A DNA stretch of 64,000 bases from Arenicola marina (lineage: Eukaryota > Annelida > Polychaeta > Arenicolidae), in assembly GCA_964019135.1 (NCBI GenBank), contig OZ025260.1, positions 13,634,254-13,698,253 on the forward strand, read 5' to 3'. The translations under genes were made by a program, and so were the position numbers. Of this stretch, positions 44,898 through 57,016 are shown one piece after another. The stretch's first letter is position 1. Each line of letters opens with the position of its first letter. Below the pieces are notes generated by a model. That model had not been told where the DNA came from, ran no database searches, and saw only the letters and a list, made by a program, of their open reading frames with translations.

Positions 44898-47800
44898 GGA
44901 TGTGACCACGTGTTGCTGAGACCACGTGTCGGCTGAGGCCACGTGTCGGCTGTGACCAGTGTGTCGGCTGAGGCCACGTGTCGGCTGTGACAACGTGTCG
45001 GCTGAGGCCAGTGTGTCGACTGTGTCCAGTGTGTCGGCTGTGACCAGTGTGTCGACTGTGACCAGTGTGTCGGCTGTGACCAGTGTGTCGACTGTGACCA
45101 GTGTGTCGGCTGTGACCAGTGTGTCGGCTGTGTCCAGTGTGTCGGCTGTGACCAGTGTGTCGACTGTGACCAGTGTGTCGGCTGTGACCAGTGTGTCGAC
45201 TGTGACCAGTGTGTAGGCTGTGACCAGTGTGTCGGCTGTGACCAGTGTGTCGGCTGTGACCACGTGTCGGCTGTGACCAGTGTGTCGGCTGAGGCCACGT
45301 GTCGGCTGAGGCCACTTGTCGGCTGAGACCACGTGTCGGCTGTGACCAGTGTGTCGGCTGTGACCAGTGTGTCGGCTGAGACCACGTGTCGGCTGTGACC
45401 AGTGTGTCGGCTGTGACCAGTGTGTCGGCTGTGACCAGTGTGTCGGCTGTGACCAGTGTGTCGGCTGAGACCACGTGTCGGCTGTGACCAGTGTGTCGGC
45501 TGTGACCAGTGTGTCGGCTGAGGCCACTTGTCGGCTGAGACCACGTGTCGGCTGTGACCAGTGTGTCGGCTGAGACCACGTGTCGGCTGTGACCAGTGTG
45601 TCGGCTGAGGCCACGTGTCGGCTGAGGCCACTTGTCGGCTGAGACCACGTGTCGGCTGTGACCAGTGTGTCGGCTGTGACCAGTGTGTCGGCTGAGACCA
45701 CGTGTCGGCTGTGACCAGTGTGTCGGCTGTGACCTGTGTGTCGGCTGTGACCAGTGTGTCGGCTGTGACCACGTGTCGGCTGTGACCAGTGTGTCGGCTG
45801 TGACCAGTGTGTCGGCTGTGACCAGTGTGTCGGCTGTGACCAGTGTGTCGGCTGTGACCTGTGTGTCGGCTGTGACCAGTGTGTCGGCTGTGACCAGTGT
45901 GTCGACTGTGACCAGTGTGTCAACTGAGGCCACTTCTCGGCTGAGACCACGTGTCGGCTAAGGCCACGTGTCGGCTGTGACCAGTGTGTCGGCTGAGGCC
46001 ACTTCTCGGCTGAGACCACGTGTCGGCTGAGGCCACGTGTCGGCTGAGGCCACTTCTCGGCTGAGACCACGTGTCGGCTGTGACCAGTGTGTCGGCTGTG
46101 ACCAGTGTGTCGGCTGTGACCAGTGTGTCGACTGTGACCAGTGTGTCGGCTGAGACCACGTGTCGGCTGTGACCAGTGTGTCGGCTGTGACCAGTGTGTC
46201 GGCTGAGACCACGTGTCGGCTGTGACCAGTGTGTCGGCTGTGACCAGTGTGTCGGCTGTGACCAGTGTGTCGGCTGAGACCACGTGTCGGCTGTGACCAG
46301 TGTGTCGGCTGAGACCAGTGTGTCGGCTGTGACCAGTGTGTCGGCTGTGACCAGTGTGTCGACTGTGACCAGTGTGTCGGCTGTGACCAGTGTGTCGGCT
46401 GTGACCAGTGTGTCGGCTGTGACCAGTGTGTCGGCTGTGACCAGTGTGTCGGCTGTGACCAGTGTGTCGGCTGTGACCAGTGTGTCGGCTGAGACCACGT
46501 GTCGGCTGTGACCAGTGTGTCGGCTGTGACCAGTGTGTCGACTGTGACCAGTGTGTCGACTGTGACCAGTGTGTCGACTGTGACCAGTGTGTCGGCTGTG
46601 ACCAGTGTGTCGGCTGTGACCAGTGTGTCGGCTGAGGCCAGTGTGTCGGCTGAGACCACGTGTCGGCTGTGACCAGTGTGTCGGCTGTGACCAGTGTGTC
46701 GGCTGTGACCAGTGTGTCGACTGTGACCAGTGTGTCGGCTGTGACCTGTGTGTCAGCTGTGACCTGTGTGTCGGCTGTGACCAGTGTGTCGGCTGTGACC
46801 AGTGTGTCGGCTGTGACCACGTGTCGGCTGTGACCAGTGTGTCGGCTGTGACCAGTGTGTCGACTGTGACCAGTGTGTCGGCTGTGACCAGTGTGTCAGC
46901 TGAGACCTGTGTGTCAGCTGTGACCTGTGTGTCAGCTGAGACCACGTGTCGGCTTTTACCACGTGTCGGCTTTTACCACGTGTCGACTGAGACCACGTGT
47001 CGGCTGAGACCACGTGTCGGCTGAGACCACGTGTCGGCTGAGACCAGTGTGTCGGCTGTGACCAGTGTGTCGGCTGTGACCAGTGTGTCGGCTGAGACCA
47101 CGTGTCGGCTGTGACCAGTGTGTCGGCTGTGACCAGTGTGTCGGCTGTGACCAGTGTGTCGGCTGTGACCAGTGTGTCGGCTGTGACCAGTGTGTCGGCT
47201 GTGACCAGTGTGTCGGCTGTGACCAGTGTGTCGGCTGTGACCAGTGTGTCGGCTGTGACCAGTGTGTCGGCTGAGGCCAGTGTGTCGGCTGTGACCAGTG
47301 TGTCGACTGTGACCAGTGTGTCGGCTGTGACCAGTGTGTCGGCTGAGACCACGTGTCGGCTGTGACCAGTGTGTCGGCTGTGACCTGTGTGTCGGCTGTG
47401 ACCAGTGTGTCGGCTGTGACCAGTGTGTCGGCTGTGACCAGTGTGTCGGCTGTGACCTGTGTGTCGGCTGTGACCAGTGTGTCGGCTGTGACCTGTGTGT
47501 CGGCTGTGACCAGTGTGTCGGCTGTGACCAGTGTGTCGACTGTGACCAGTGTGTCGGCTGTGACCAGTGTGTCGGCTGTGACCTGTGTGTCGGCTGTGAC
47601 CAGTGTGTCGGCTGTGACCAGTGTGTCGGCTGTGACCTGTGTGTCGGCTGTGACCAGTGTGTCGGCTGTGACCTGTGTGTCGGCTGTGACCAGTGTGTCG
47701 GCTGTGACCAGTGTGTCGGCTGTGACCAGTGTGTCGGCTGTGACCAGTGTGTCGGCTGTGACCTGTGTGTCGGCTGTGACCAGTGTGTCGGCTGTGACCT

Positions 47801-48047
47801 GTGTGTCGACTGTGACCAGTGTGTCGGCTGTGACCTGTGTGTCAGCTGAGACCACGTGTCGGTATTTACCACGTGTCGGCTTTTACCACGTGTCGACTGA
47901 GACCACGTGTCGGCTGAGACCACGTGTCGGCTGAGACCACGTGTCGGCTGTGACCACGTGTCGGCTGAAGCCACGTGTCGGCTGAGGTCACGTATTGGCT
48001 GAGGTCACGTGTCGCTTATGACCACGTGTTGGCTGAGGTCACGTGTG
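44898..48047. repeat. 18-bp minisatellite (about 175 units) with many CACGTG E-boxes
   Basis: Main unit GTGTCGGCTGTGACCAGT; variants change accagt to acctgt, ggctgtg to gactgtg, and, recurrently, to a 17-bp form gagaccacgtgtcggct that creates the palindrome CACGTG. About 40 CACGTG sites are scattered through the array and concentrated at both ends (44900-44970 and 46935-47010, 47850-48045). Unit sizes of 18 keep frames open over hundreds of codons on both strands; no gene is inferred. It lies in the intron before the exon at 49061. Confidence 0.95.
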
Positions 48048-49060
48048 TGTATATGAAGCATTATGTATGCCGCGTAACGTCATCTTCACTTTACTTTCAG
48101 GAATTCTGCTGTTGTAGCCTTCACTACATTTCCGTGACTTTTGTTCTGGAGTTGTCTTTGTTTCTTTACTCATTGATTTCCTATAATTTCAGATTTGTTT
48201 GTTTAAATTATGCTGCGTGTAAAATGAAAATGAAAAATCCGCCCAAAATAATGTCTTGGCTTTATCAGTTTGACGTGTGAAATAAATGTAACTTTTGATC
48301 AAATGCTAGGTCTGTAATAGTACCATTTGTTTCCCTATGAAACATGCTCGTATCCGCTAGTATTCGACAGATTGATCTTCTTATATCATGGCCGAGGCCA
48401 GTTCAACTGGTGCCTGAGGGAATAGACTTTATTATAATTAGTCGTTACCGAGGCAGAATACCGCTTTGTCGTAACCAGGCTTGGCTTTCCCTATGACAGG
48501 ACAGGATCAAGTTGTGCTTCGGCGAATCATCTCTTCTCTTAGTACCGCCACATAATCCCCTAGTAATCCCACCAATATCTGCCCCTCAACTGCCCCTCTT
48601 CAGATATGATTTTTAACACCCACAATGTGTCAACGACCGACCTGCATTGCGACGTAGCTCAGGGAACTATTCTGCTTCAACATTATCAAACCTGTTTTTC
48701 TTTTTCTTTTTAAACAATTTTTACTGTTCTAATTCTATTTGATATCCGAATAACGACTAATGTTATAAATGATGTTAACTCCTAAACAAACAACGTGATA
48801 TCCTAATCTGTGTTTTTTATCTCGCCATCCTGTCACATGACCATGATGAATAATGCTTCCCAATGTCCTGATGAAAACCTGGATCATTATAACGACTTCG
48901 GCGTTTTGTTTTCTCTCTTTCTCACCCCGTGCCCCCCGCCCCCCATCACCACTATTCCCTCGTGAAAATGTTGGTCATGTGATCCCTCTGTGACGTCACT
49001 GGTAACTATGTCTGACCAATTAATTAACTCACTCGCCCGCTCGGCCACGGCGCTCGACAG
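48048..49060. other. MICU2/3-type intron sequence before the linker exon
   Basis: Unique-looking A/T-rich sequence with no exon found. It ends in the acceptor ggcgctcgacag at 49060. Confidence 0.45.
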
Positions 49061-49165
49061 CTTATGGAGATTTACAATAGTAAGTTCGGGAAGCAAACCG
49101 TGCAGGAGACGGCTTCAGTGACACCCCCAGAGCCCAGCAACCTGTGGACCCTCATGGGACTGCCA
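49061..49165 (+). CDS. MICU2/3-type gene, exon at the end of EF-hand 1 and linker
   Basis: 105 bases between acceptor cgctcgacag and donor CCA|GTACGT, phase 0 at both ends. It encodes LMEIYNSKFGKQTVQETASV followed by TPPEPSNLWTLMGLP. LMEIYNSKFG corresponds to the helix leaving the first EF-hand in MICU2/3 (EF-x-x-LQEIFRKK in MICU3). The rest is the variable linker before the second conserved half. The calcium-binding loop itself would be in the preceding exon, which I did not find. Confidence 0.65.
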
Positions 49166-51144
49166 GTACGTGTTGGTTGGTGACGTCACAAGGGGAATCC
49201 CTTGAGGGAATCCCCCGCGACTACCCGGCTTCCTTCTCGTTACATGGCTTCGCGTCCGCCTTCTTTACGCCATTTATGACGCAATAACTGGCTGAAATTA
49301 ACTGAAAAATTTAAATTAACTCTTACTGTGAAATGATTCGATTTTATACTCATTTTATTGGAATGTGACTAATATAATACATTGATTTGGTGGATACTTT
49401 CTTTTAGTATTAAGAATCCAATGGCTGTACATGTAGGCCTATCAGTATAGCCGACATTGGCGCATCCGACCAGTGTATGTAAATTATGAGCCAAATTGGA
49501 CAAAAACTGAAACTGAATGAAGAATGAAGCCTTTTCCTGTGCGACCTGCTACCCGTTATCCCTGCGTTTTCGCGCCCCAGCCTGCCTGGCCATGCATGGC
49601 ATTGTGTGTGCCACTGCCACGCCCCCTGGCGAATGGGAATGCGTGAGACCTGCCTTGCACTAGACGCATGCCTCGAGCTTGTTGATGTCCTTCAGCCTCG
49701 ACCAGCTTCTGCGCTTCTCCCGATCATTGTAAATAACCTGGGAATACCGATAGACATTGTCGGGTTACTTAATACCATCAATATCCAATCTGTAGATATA
49801 AGGCTTTGCTTCCATGTTGTCTGGAGAGGCTGGAGTGATTGACTTTGTCCGGAAAGTTTTGAGCATACTTTTAAATCCGGGGTGAGAAGTAAGGAGGAAC
49901 CTTCCCAACTTTAGGGGACGCTGCACATATATATGTCGTCATGGGAACGTATTCTACATATCAAGTCACTGGAATTAATTCGTGTCTCGTAAATCCAATC
50001 AGCGCTAAGCTTACTGTTTCTCCATAATTCCTGGCGAATTACATCCGTTTGTTCGATGTTGTGGAGTCGTCTTCCATGCCAGCTTCCACGAGATGGATTA
50101 TTGTAGTAGGTGCTAGGTCTGAGTTATACGTGAGCTATGCTAAAACAACGGCTTGCGCTAACAGCGACCGATTTGTGAAGGCGTTGCCTTAACCGCATGG
50201 TTTGCCGTGCTATTGGGCATGTTAAGTTTGAGCGATTTCTGAAATGTCCCAAGTCGGCTAATGCGTCGGTTACCTGTAACATCGAACGCTTTTACGTGTT
50301 ACGAGAATGAAGGGTTGTTTATAAAGGTTAGACATTGATGGTATGGTATTCCATTGAGTGGCTGTAAGGTTTCCCCCCTGCTAATGTTAAAGGCATACTG
50401 TATGAGGCTTGTAGCTCTCTCTCGTAACTTTATGTGTCCCGTGCGCCTTGGGGCGGCCCCGGTGGCCCAGTGGGTAGTGAACTGCGCCATACCGAGTTCT
50501 GTTTGTAGGCCAGAGAGGTCGATACAACTGCACCAACATCTGTGTTGGCGCAGGTTAAAGTAAACAGCCTGTGACCCCCTTTCGCGTTGTAGTATTGGGC
50601 TTTGCGCCGACTCTTTTGTTCCTCCTCCCATGGGGGGAATATACGTTGGGGATATTTAATAAAGAAATATATCTTCCCCCAAAGTTTGGGTTTTTGTGAT
50701 AAATATGTAAATTGTCCTGTCGACTAACCTGCTTCTCTTTGTTACCGCTGGCTATACTTCCTCACTTGCTCCGTCACTCCGTTACTCCGCCAATACGTGC
50801 TTTGTCCTCTTTCCCATTCCACCTATTCTGTCTCGCTCTTTGCTAGTTAACAATACATGTATATAATTGAACATATGTTACAAATGTACATACTCGCCGC
50901 TACTTTAGGCTATGTTAAGTAGGGCAGTGCAAACGCGAAGAACCGTTGAATTGAATTGTGGGTCCATAGCGATATGTACCTTTGGTAGAGAAGTTAACCA
51001 AATCCAATCCAATTGTATTATTTAATGTGTATAGTTATGATAAACCCTTCGGGAAGAGTAAGCTTTATTAATGTGTGTCTTTTGCATGTACTTTTACACC
51101 GTTGCGATTTATTAATTTTTTTCGAGCACATTTCTTTGGGTGAT
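49166..51144. other. MICU2/3-type intron sequence, possible SINE remnant
   Basis: At 50452-50630 'ggccccggtggcccagtggg' followed by 'tagtgaactgcgcc' and a tail ending 'cctcccatggggggaatata' looks like a diverged tRNA-derived SINE. No exon was found in the rest. Confidence 0.4.
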
Positions 51145-51291
51145 TGTAATAATTGACCGATCTTCACAGTTGTATGACTGTTGTAGATATGGCTGTAATG
51201 ATTGACCGATCTTCACAGTTGTATGACTGTTGTAGATATGGCTGTAATGATTGACCGATCTTCACAGTTGTATGACTGTTGTAGATATGTC
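51145..51291. repeat. 49-bp tandem triplication
   Basis: Three nearly identical head-to-tail copies beginning TGTAATGATTGACCGATCTT. Almost no divergence, so it is recent. Confidence 0.9.
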
Positions 51292-51675
51292 CCACTTTGT
51301 TTAGCCTCGCAAACCATCGCCCCCTTTCGCGAGCGTTGAGTTTGTCCAGAGCATTGGTTGTATTTCTGGTTTTGAACTAGCACATTGAATCCGTTTCAAT
51401 AATCCACTGACGGTTGAACTGACACTCGTAAGGACATATATGCGTGTTCGCTAAATGGCATGTACTGTATTTTTTTTTCTTGGAATAAATTTGAATAACG
51501 CCTTCTGTGAATAATTAGGAGATGTGGAAGATCTACGAAAAGTGCATCAGGTGTGGTAAAATGTTCGTTTGAGCAGCGTGGCGGAATGAGTGCCTGACGG
51601 GGACAAAATGAAACCCGGGATAATACAATGCGAGTATCCGAATACTAATGGGGAGAGCTAGAAGGTGGACTAACG

Positions 51676-51808
51676 TGCGTAACATGAAGTAAAACTTAAT
51701 ATATATTCGTAACATGAAGTATAACTTAATATATGCGTAACGTGAAGTACAACTTAATATATGCGTAACAAGAAGTATGAACTAATATATTCGTAACCTG
51801 AAGTCAAT
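51676..51808. repeat. 30-bp tandem repeat, 4-5 diverging copies
   Basis: Copies of CGTAACATGAAGTATAACTT followed by AATATAT and a short spacer, increasingly diverged to the right. Confidence 0.75.
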
Positions 51809-52555
51809 TTATGTGGGTAAGGTTAAGGTGCTTTTTGCGGGTAATATGAAGGTATGTGGGGTAAAGCGAAGTAGTAACTACTTGTGTTTAGACGCATTAA
51901 GGTAAGAGTGCTGCATCATCGTTCTTTCTTCTAAGTCTTAAGTGAGAATAAGAGGTGGGATACAACGGTTGCACATACACACAACTTCTATTTGTGGCAT
52001 GTTGGTAAACAAGGTGAAGATGTCGTTTTCACTGGGCGATATTACCATGGCATCTCCTGCTTTATCGCTCATTTCTCGGTGCTGTAAAACTGATTCTGAT
52101 ATGCTTTCTGTATACTTTTCCCCTGTATGAATCCCCCGTTGATTACAACGTTCTTTACAAAAGATGGTTGGGATTATGTGTAAATTAGTTTGATTCCCAT
52201 ACTGCGGATGATATCTTATTTAGAAATGCACCAGGCAGTCGTGTACATGTAAGAACCTCATAACATGTGGGTGCTCTCTGCAGCAGTCTCGTGTTGCATG
52301 TTGTATGTACGCCGCTGTGACCAATCCTCCCGGGCCACGATTAAGTCAAGCCTGTACATACTGATTCAGATGATAAATTAAAAGAAAATGAAAGACGTGT
52401 GTTAGGCCGTTATGGTTATTACTAAGACCCCCCCCCCCACCCTCCCCCATCTCCTTTGCCGCAAACGGAAATTGCTATCGATTCTTTCTACTTAATGTCT
52501 TTTGTATTCTTCCCTGCCCTAGTTTACAATACTGGAACTTGTTTTTTGTTTACAG

Positions 52556-52609
52556 CTTGAACAAATAATAACGGGTGGTTCGCCCAGCCCGCGCAGTGAT
52601 GAGACACAC
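52556..52609 (+). CDS. MICU2/3-type gene, small linker exon (candidate)
   Basis: 54 bases between a good acceptor (gttttttgtttacag) and donor CAC|GTATGT, phase 0 at both ends, encoding LEQIITGGSPSPRSDETH. It fits in frame between the linker exon at 49061 and the exon at 55633. MICU3 has a longer, poorly conserved linker here than MICU2, so homology cannot be judged. It may be alternatively spliced because skipping it keeps the frame. Confidence 0.5.
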
Positions 52610-53627
52610 GTATGTCATATCGCCTAGCCGGACTATTGTCTTTCTCTCTCTCTCTCTCTCTCTATCTTTCCTCTATCAGTCACCCTCCGCCTCGCTATAC
52701 CCCCCCCCCCCCCTCCCCCCTTCCTTCCTGGGACAGGATCATTAGTACTAAACTATAAGACTTAGTTTGTTTTCTGGGCAGGAATAACCCCCACCGCACC
52801 AACTAATATATCCCCAGCTAGGTGGCTGTAGTGTTCTTTTCTGCTCTCTCTCTGCCTGCCGTCCAAACTGCTTTTTCTGTGTGCGTTGGTTTACATTGTG
52901 ACGTCATCGCCATGACACAATGTAGAACCGCTTCTGTTGCGATTGTCTCGCACTGTTCCCGGGTGTGATTCGCTCTGGTTTGAATAGCGTTGCCGCACTT
53001 TTATCGTCCCCCCGAGAATAGCAGTGTTGAGTCAACTAAATGTTAGAATAATCTGAGTTCAGACAGACTACTTTCTTGTCGTCAGCGTGATATTACGGTG
53101 TTTAGAATAGCATCGACATCCAGACTTTTAACTGACCACCATTCGATCGTGGAAGGGTTGTTGTTCTGTTTAGAATAGCAATGTAAGACTAACAGCTAAC
53201 CTTTTGTTGTTTAGATTGACGTCGGTACTCAAGATTTTAAAGTTTGATGTCGTGGAAGTGTCACTACGTCGTTAATGCAGATTAGAATCGTTAGCCAAAT
53301 TAACCGGGATTTCCTATTGTCGAAAGCGCCTTAGGGCTAAAATTGATCTATGTCGCAGTTGTCAAGACGTACACCTGTTGTATCTCGATTCAAGGGCGTT
53401 AGATAATTTTCGGTATCCTATCGTTTAATGTTTGGCGTAAAGGCCAATTCTGAGTGAATATTTAGTGGAAAGTCTCTCAATATCTGCCAGTTAATCATGA
53501 TCTCAGGAAGAGATGACAATAAGTGTATGTGGAGGTGACAAGACGTATATGTCGTCCGTGTGATTGGGGCAATGCACTTGTCGTAAGCCGAACACAGTCG
53601 CTCTTGACGTCCCTTACTTTCGTCCAT
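52610..53627. other. MICU2/3-type intron sequence
   Basis: A (TC)n microsatellite at 52641-52663 and a C run at 52700-52725. No exon was found. Confidence 0.45.
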
Positions 53628-53795
53628 GACATTCGTCCTTGACCATCGTCCTTGACCTTCGTCCCTGACCTTCGTCCCTGACCTTTGTCCCTGACCTTCG
53701 TCCCTGACCTTCATCCCTGACCTTTGTCCCTGACCTTCGTCCCTGACCTTCATCCCTGACCTTAGTTTATGACCTTCACCCTTGACCTTCACCCA
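53628..53795. repeat. 13-bp minisatellite (about 13 units)
   Basis: Units of GACCTTCGTCCCT with cat/ctt variants run head to tail in an intron of the MICU2/3-type gene. Confidence 0.9.
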
Positions 53796-54430
53796 TGTAA
53801 TACGCCCGTAATCTTCGCCCCTGACCTGGGCATCTGACCGTCCCTAATGTCAGTGTCTTTTCGTCCGTGACCTTCGTCCTGACGTGCGCCTATAACGCAC
53901 ACCCATAACTTTTGTACCTGTCATTCAATCACGACCTCCTCGTTCCTAAATCGTTCGTTCCTGACGTACACCATATTATAGGCCCCCACTGTTCCCAATC
54001 GACGCTCTCCTTAAGGACCGTGGACGGAATACCAACTTTAAGACACTCCCCATGCATCTGGACCGAGTAGGCATTCGATCGTAGGCCTCTCAGCCGTTAG
54101 TTCTTATGTACTCTGTACACCTTTGTACTCTGGAACATTTTAGTCATTTACTGTTTGTATCAGAACATTGATTTGGCTTTCGCTGCCCAATAATCCCCCT
54201 CGGATTGTACCTGCATTCTTAAGCAGCCTTAATTTCGCCTCCGCTATATTCTATGATCTCTCTGACTCTTCTTAACCTACGCCGCTGCAATGTATCTCAC
54301 TTAATCTGCTTTCCTATCTGTTGTAATAATGCGCCACTGTTATTGCCATGTCTATAGTCCAAGACGGGGATTCGTCGGCTGCCGTGTAACGTTCACCAGC
54401 TTCAGTCCGCTGCTTTATAAATATCCACCT

Positions 54431-54570
54431 CTGACATCATGATGCTTCATGATGACGAGATGATGCTTCATGATGACATCATGATGCTTCATGATGACGT
54501 CATGATGCTTCATGATGACGTCATGATGACGTCATGATGCTTCATGATGACGTTACATGACGTCATGATA
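54431..54570. repeat. 21-bp repeat carrying CRE palindromes
   Basis: Units of ATGATGCTTCATGATGACGTC repeat about six times. Four perfect TGACGTCA palindromes occur at 54495-54502, 54516-54523, 54527-54534 and 54558-54565, plus two TGACATCA variants at 54432 and about 54473. TGACGTCA is the cAMP-response element bound by CREB/ATF factors. The cluster lies inside an intron of the MICU2/3-type gene. Confidence 0.85.
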
Positions 54571-55632
54571 TTTTCGCCGGTCTAACATGTTGTGGTCCTT
54601 CTTTGGTGTCATTGTCAATATTTCTGCGGTGATTTAAACACGTGTTGATTGAACGCCTTATTATCGCCCACTGGCCCGATTATTATCACACTGAAAGTAA
54701 CGCTTAGGATATGTTTCGCATGTCTTGCACAGTTTCAATTCCTAATGATTTCCACTATCTGCCTTTATGCGTATGTTCCTTGCCTCTCGACTGCTCAAGC
54801 CTGATCACGTGTCTCATTCGAAGGGACCAATCGCGTGCGAGAAAGCTTCGGGGGTCAGATACTGGCAAACCGTTCTTGATACACCACCTGATTCGTAAGC
54901 GGGATACCTGGAATGCCCTTAATATAAGACTTAATAAAAAGAAAGTTGAATCTGCGAAACCGGTTACATATATGCTGGTGGAGAATCTGTGGTTGGACGG
55001 CTTTTAGTTTGCTCACGGAATGCATGGGTGATACGGGAATACACTACACCAATGGAGTCCAGTGGCATGGCTAATGTTAGACGTGGTTCTTACCGCTTGG
55101 AGACTTGGTTGCTTTGACATTATTGTTCTGGGTTATATTCTGAATGTGTTATTTACTTCAAATATTTTGCAACTTATTAATTAATGTCAAATTAGTACCT
55201 ACCTTCAATGCAAACTGTCTGTATATCAACTAAGCGTTTGTAAATTAACCTATATATTGTAACGGTGTTGGGTCTTAATTATACCTTGTTGCATCCCTTA
55301 TATTCTTTGATGTTCAGCATAATTTTCAAATAAGTGTATAATATTCTTTGTACTAATATTAGAGGGTTTGCCAAGCCCTGTATATATTGATGCATCACAC
55401 CTTGAATAATATCTGTATTGGACGCATCTTGGAGCATTATACAATTGTACGTATGGAATGAACTAGTATCTCTGCAGATGAAAGCATATAGTTAATATTA
55501 ATTAAACAATAAACAAAGTAGATGAACTGTGCAATTATATTCGGCAGATTGTATAATGACTTTCTGTCATTCAATATTTGTTGCCTTAGACATTTTTAGT
55601 TATTTTTGGACTGTCCTATTTTCGGTATTTAG
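54571..55632. other. MICU2/3-type intron sequence
   Basis: A/T-rich sequence without an exon, ending in the acceptor ttcggtatttag at 55632. Confidence 0.45.
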
Positions 55633-55730
55633 GACGCATCTGCGGGCGTCCCATTGACCAATACGACCTTGACCGTGCACTTCTTCGGACGTAAAGGCAC
55701 AGACGTCCTCAAGTACGAGGACTTCCACAG
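55633..55730 (+). CDS. MICU2/3-type gene, exon starting the second conserved half
   Basis: 98 bases between acceptor tatttag and donor CACAG|GTGAGC, entering in phase 0 and leaving in phase 2. It encodes ASAGVPLTNTTLTVHFFGRK followed by GTDVLKYEDFHR. The segment TTLTVHFFGRKG...L.YEDFxR is nearly the same as in MICU3 (TTLLVHFFGKKG...LNFEDFYR). This is the region following the linker, shared by MICU2 and MICU3 but not MICU1. The donor is the first unit of a 32-bp minisatellite. Confidence 0.9.
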
Positions 55731-56170
55731 GTGAGCCTGCCACTCCAATCAACTGTCTACAGGTGAGCCTGCCACTCCAATCAACTGTCTACAAGTGAGT
55801 CTACCACTCCAATCAACTGTCTACAGGTGAGTCTGCCACTCCAATCAACTGTCTACAGGTGAGCCTGCCACTCCAATCAACTGTCTGATGAGCATTCCTA
55901 GGCTACCTGTCAACTGTCAAGCTGTCAACTGTCTACAGAAGAGTCAACTGTCTACAGGTAAGCATTCCTAGTCTACCACTCCAATCAACTGTCTACAGGT
56001 GAGCCTGCCACTCCAATCAACTGTCTGATGAGCATTCCTAAGCTACCTGTCAAGCTGTCAACTGTCTACAGAAGAATCAACTGTCTACAGGTAAGCATTC
56101 CTAGTCTACCACTCCAATCAACTGTCTACAGGTGAGCCTGCCACTCCAATCAACTGTCTACGGGTGAGAC
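55727..56170. repeat. 32-bp minisatellite built on a splice donor
   Basis: The unit GTGAGCCTGCCACTCCAATC followed by AACTGTCTACAG starts at the donor of the exon ending at 55730. Each unit junction reads CTACAG|GTGAG or CTACAG|GTAAG, recreating both an acceptor-like AG and a donor. About eight such sites follow the real one. Two longer units with 'gatgagcattcctaggctacc' and 'cagaagagtcaactg' recur, showing multi-unit duplication. Confidence 0.92.
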
Positions 56171-57016
56171 TACGCACTATATCTATTATCAACTGTCTGT
56201 TCAATACGTGATAATGTGATACAGTCGGAAGGGTTGACTACCTATGATTGTCTGTCATCTCTAGCGTGGCTGGCACTCAACGTCTCCTTGCCCCGGTCCG
56301 CACCAGTAGTCCGCCATCCTCCCTTCGTCAACTGTCCACCACAGTTTCCTCCGCCACCGACCACCAAACCTAAGGACTCTCATAACGCACTCAACAGCGC
56401 CAATGGTTACCGCTTCCTCCAGTAGTAGTAGCTACCTCCAAGGATTCTGGGAGACCTTGCAACATTATCGTAGGATCGCCCCCCCCCTCCCCCCTCCCCC
56501 AACTCCCCGCCCTCGGAATTACCTTTTAGGAAGACCTTGACCCACCGAGACTAGAACTGGAATATCCGCGAGATTCCTGTAAGATACACGCGCTCCCCCT
56601 AGCCGCTGATAAAGGAACTACATATCGCTGGCGCCAAATACATGCCACATCCACCTTGTGTGGTCCCAGGGGGTGGGCAAGGGCGGGAATGAGAGGTGTG
56701 GGGATGGGGAGGGGGGGGGGGCTTCTCCACTCCATATTTCCGCCCCACCCACCCACCCACCCTCCGCTACCATGAAAGATGAGGTGGGGCACTGTTGATT
56801 TGTTCCCATGTACCTCAAACGGCTCTGTGCACACTTGTGGTTGTAAATATGATTTGTCCTCGACACACGCATCTACATGACTGTAATCCACTGCTCAATA
56901 TTGATAAAATGGTGCAGATTTGCATAAATCATTAAGAAGTTCAATGATGCCATTAATTCATACAGAGACAGTTTGAACTAGTTTGAGATAGTTTATAGTC
57001 ATATTTATCATGGAAC
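56171..57016. other. MICU2/3-type intron sequence
   Basis: C-rich block at 56478-56515, G run at 56711-56720. No exon was found. Confidence 0.45.

Noticed and set aside
44898-48047. Minus-strand frames of several hundred codons (THWSQP / TADTLV repeats)
   Set aside because: Arise from an 18-bp unit without stops; frequent 17-bp units shift the frame, so no single product is maintained.
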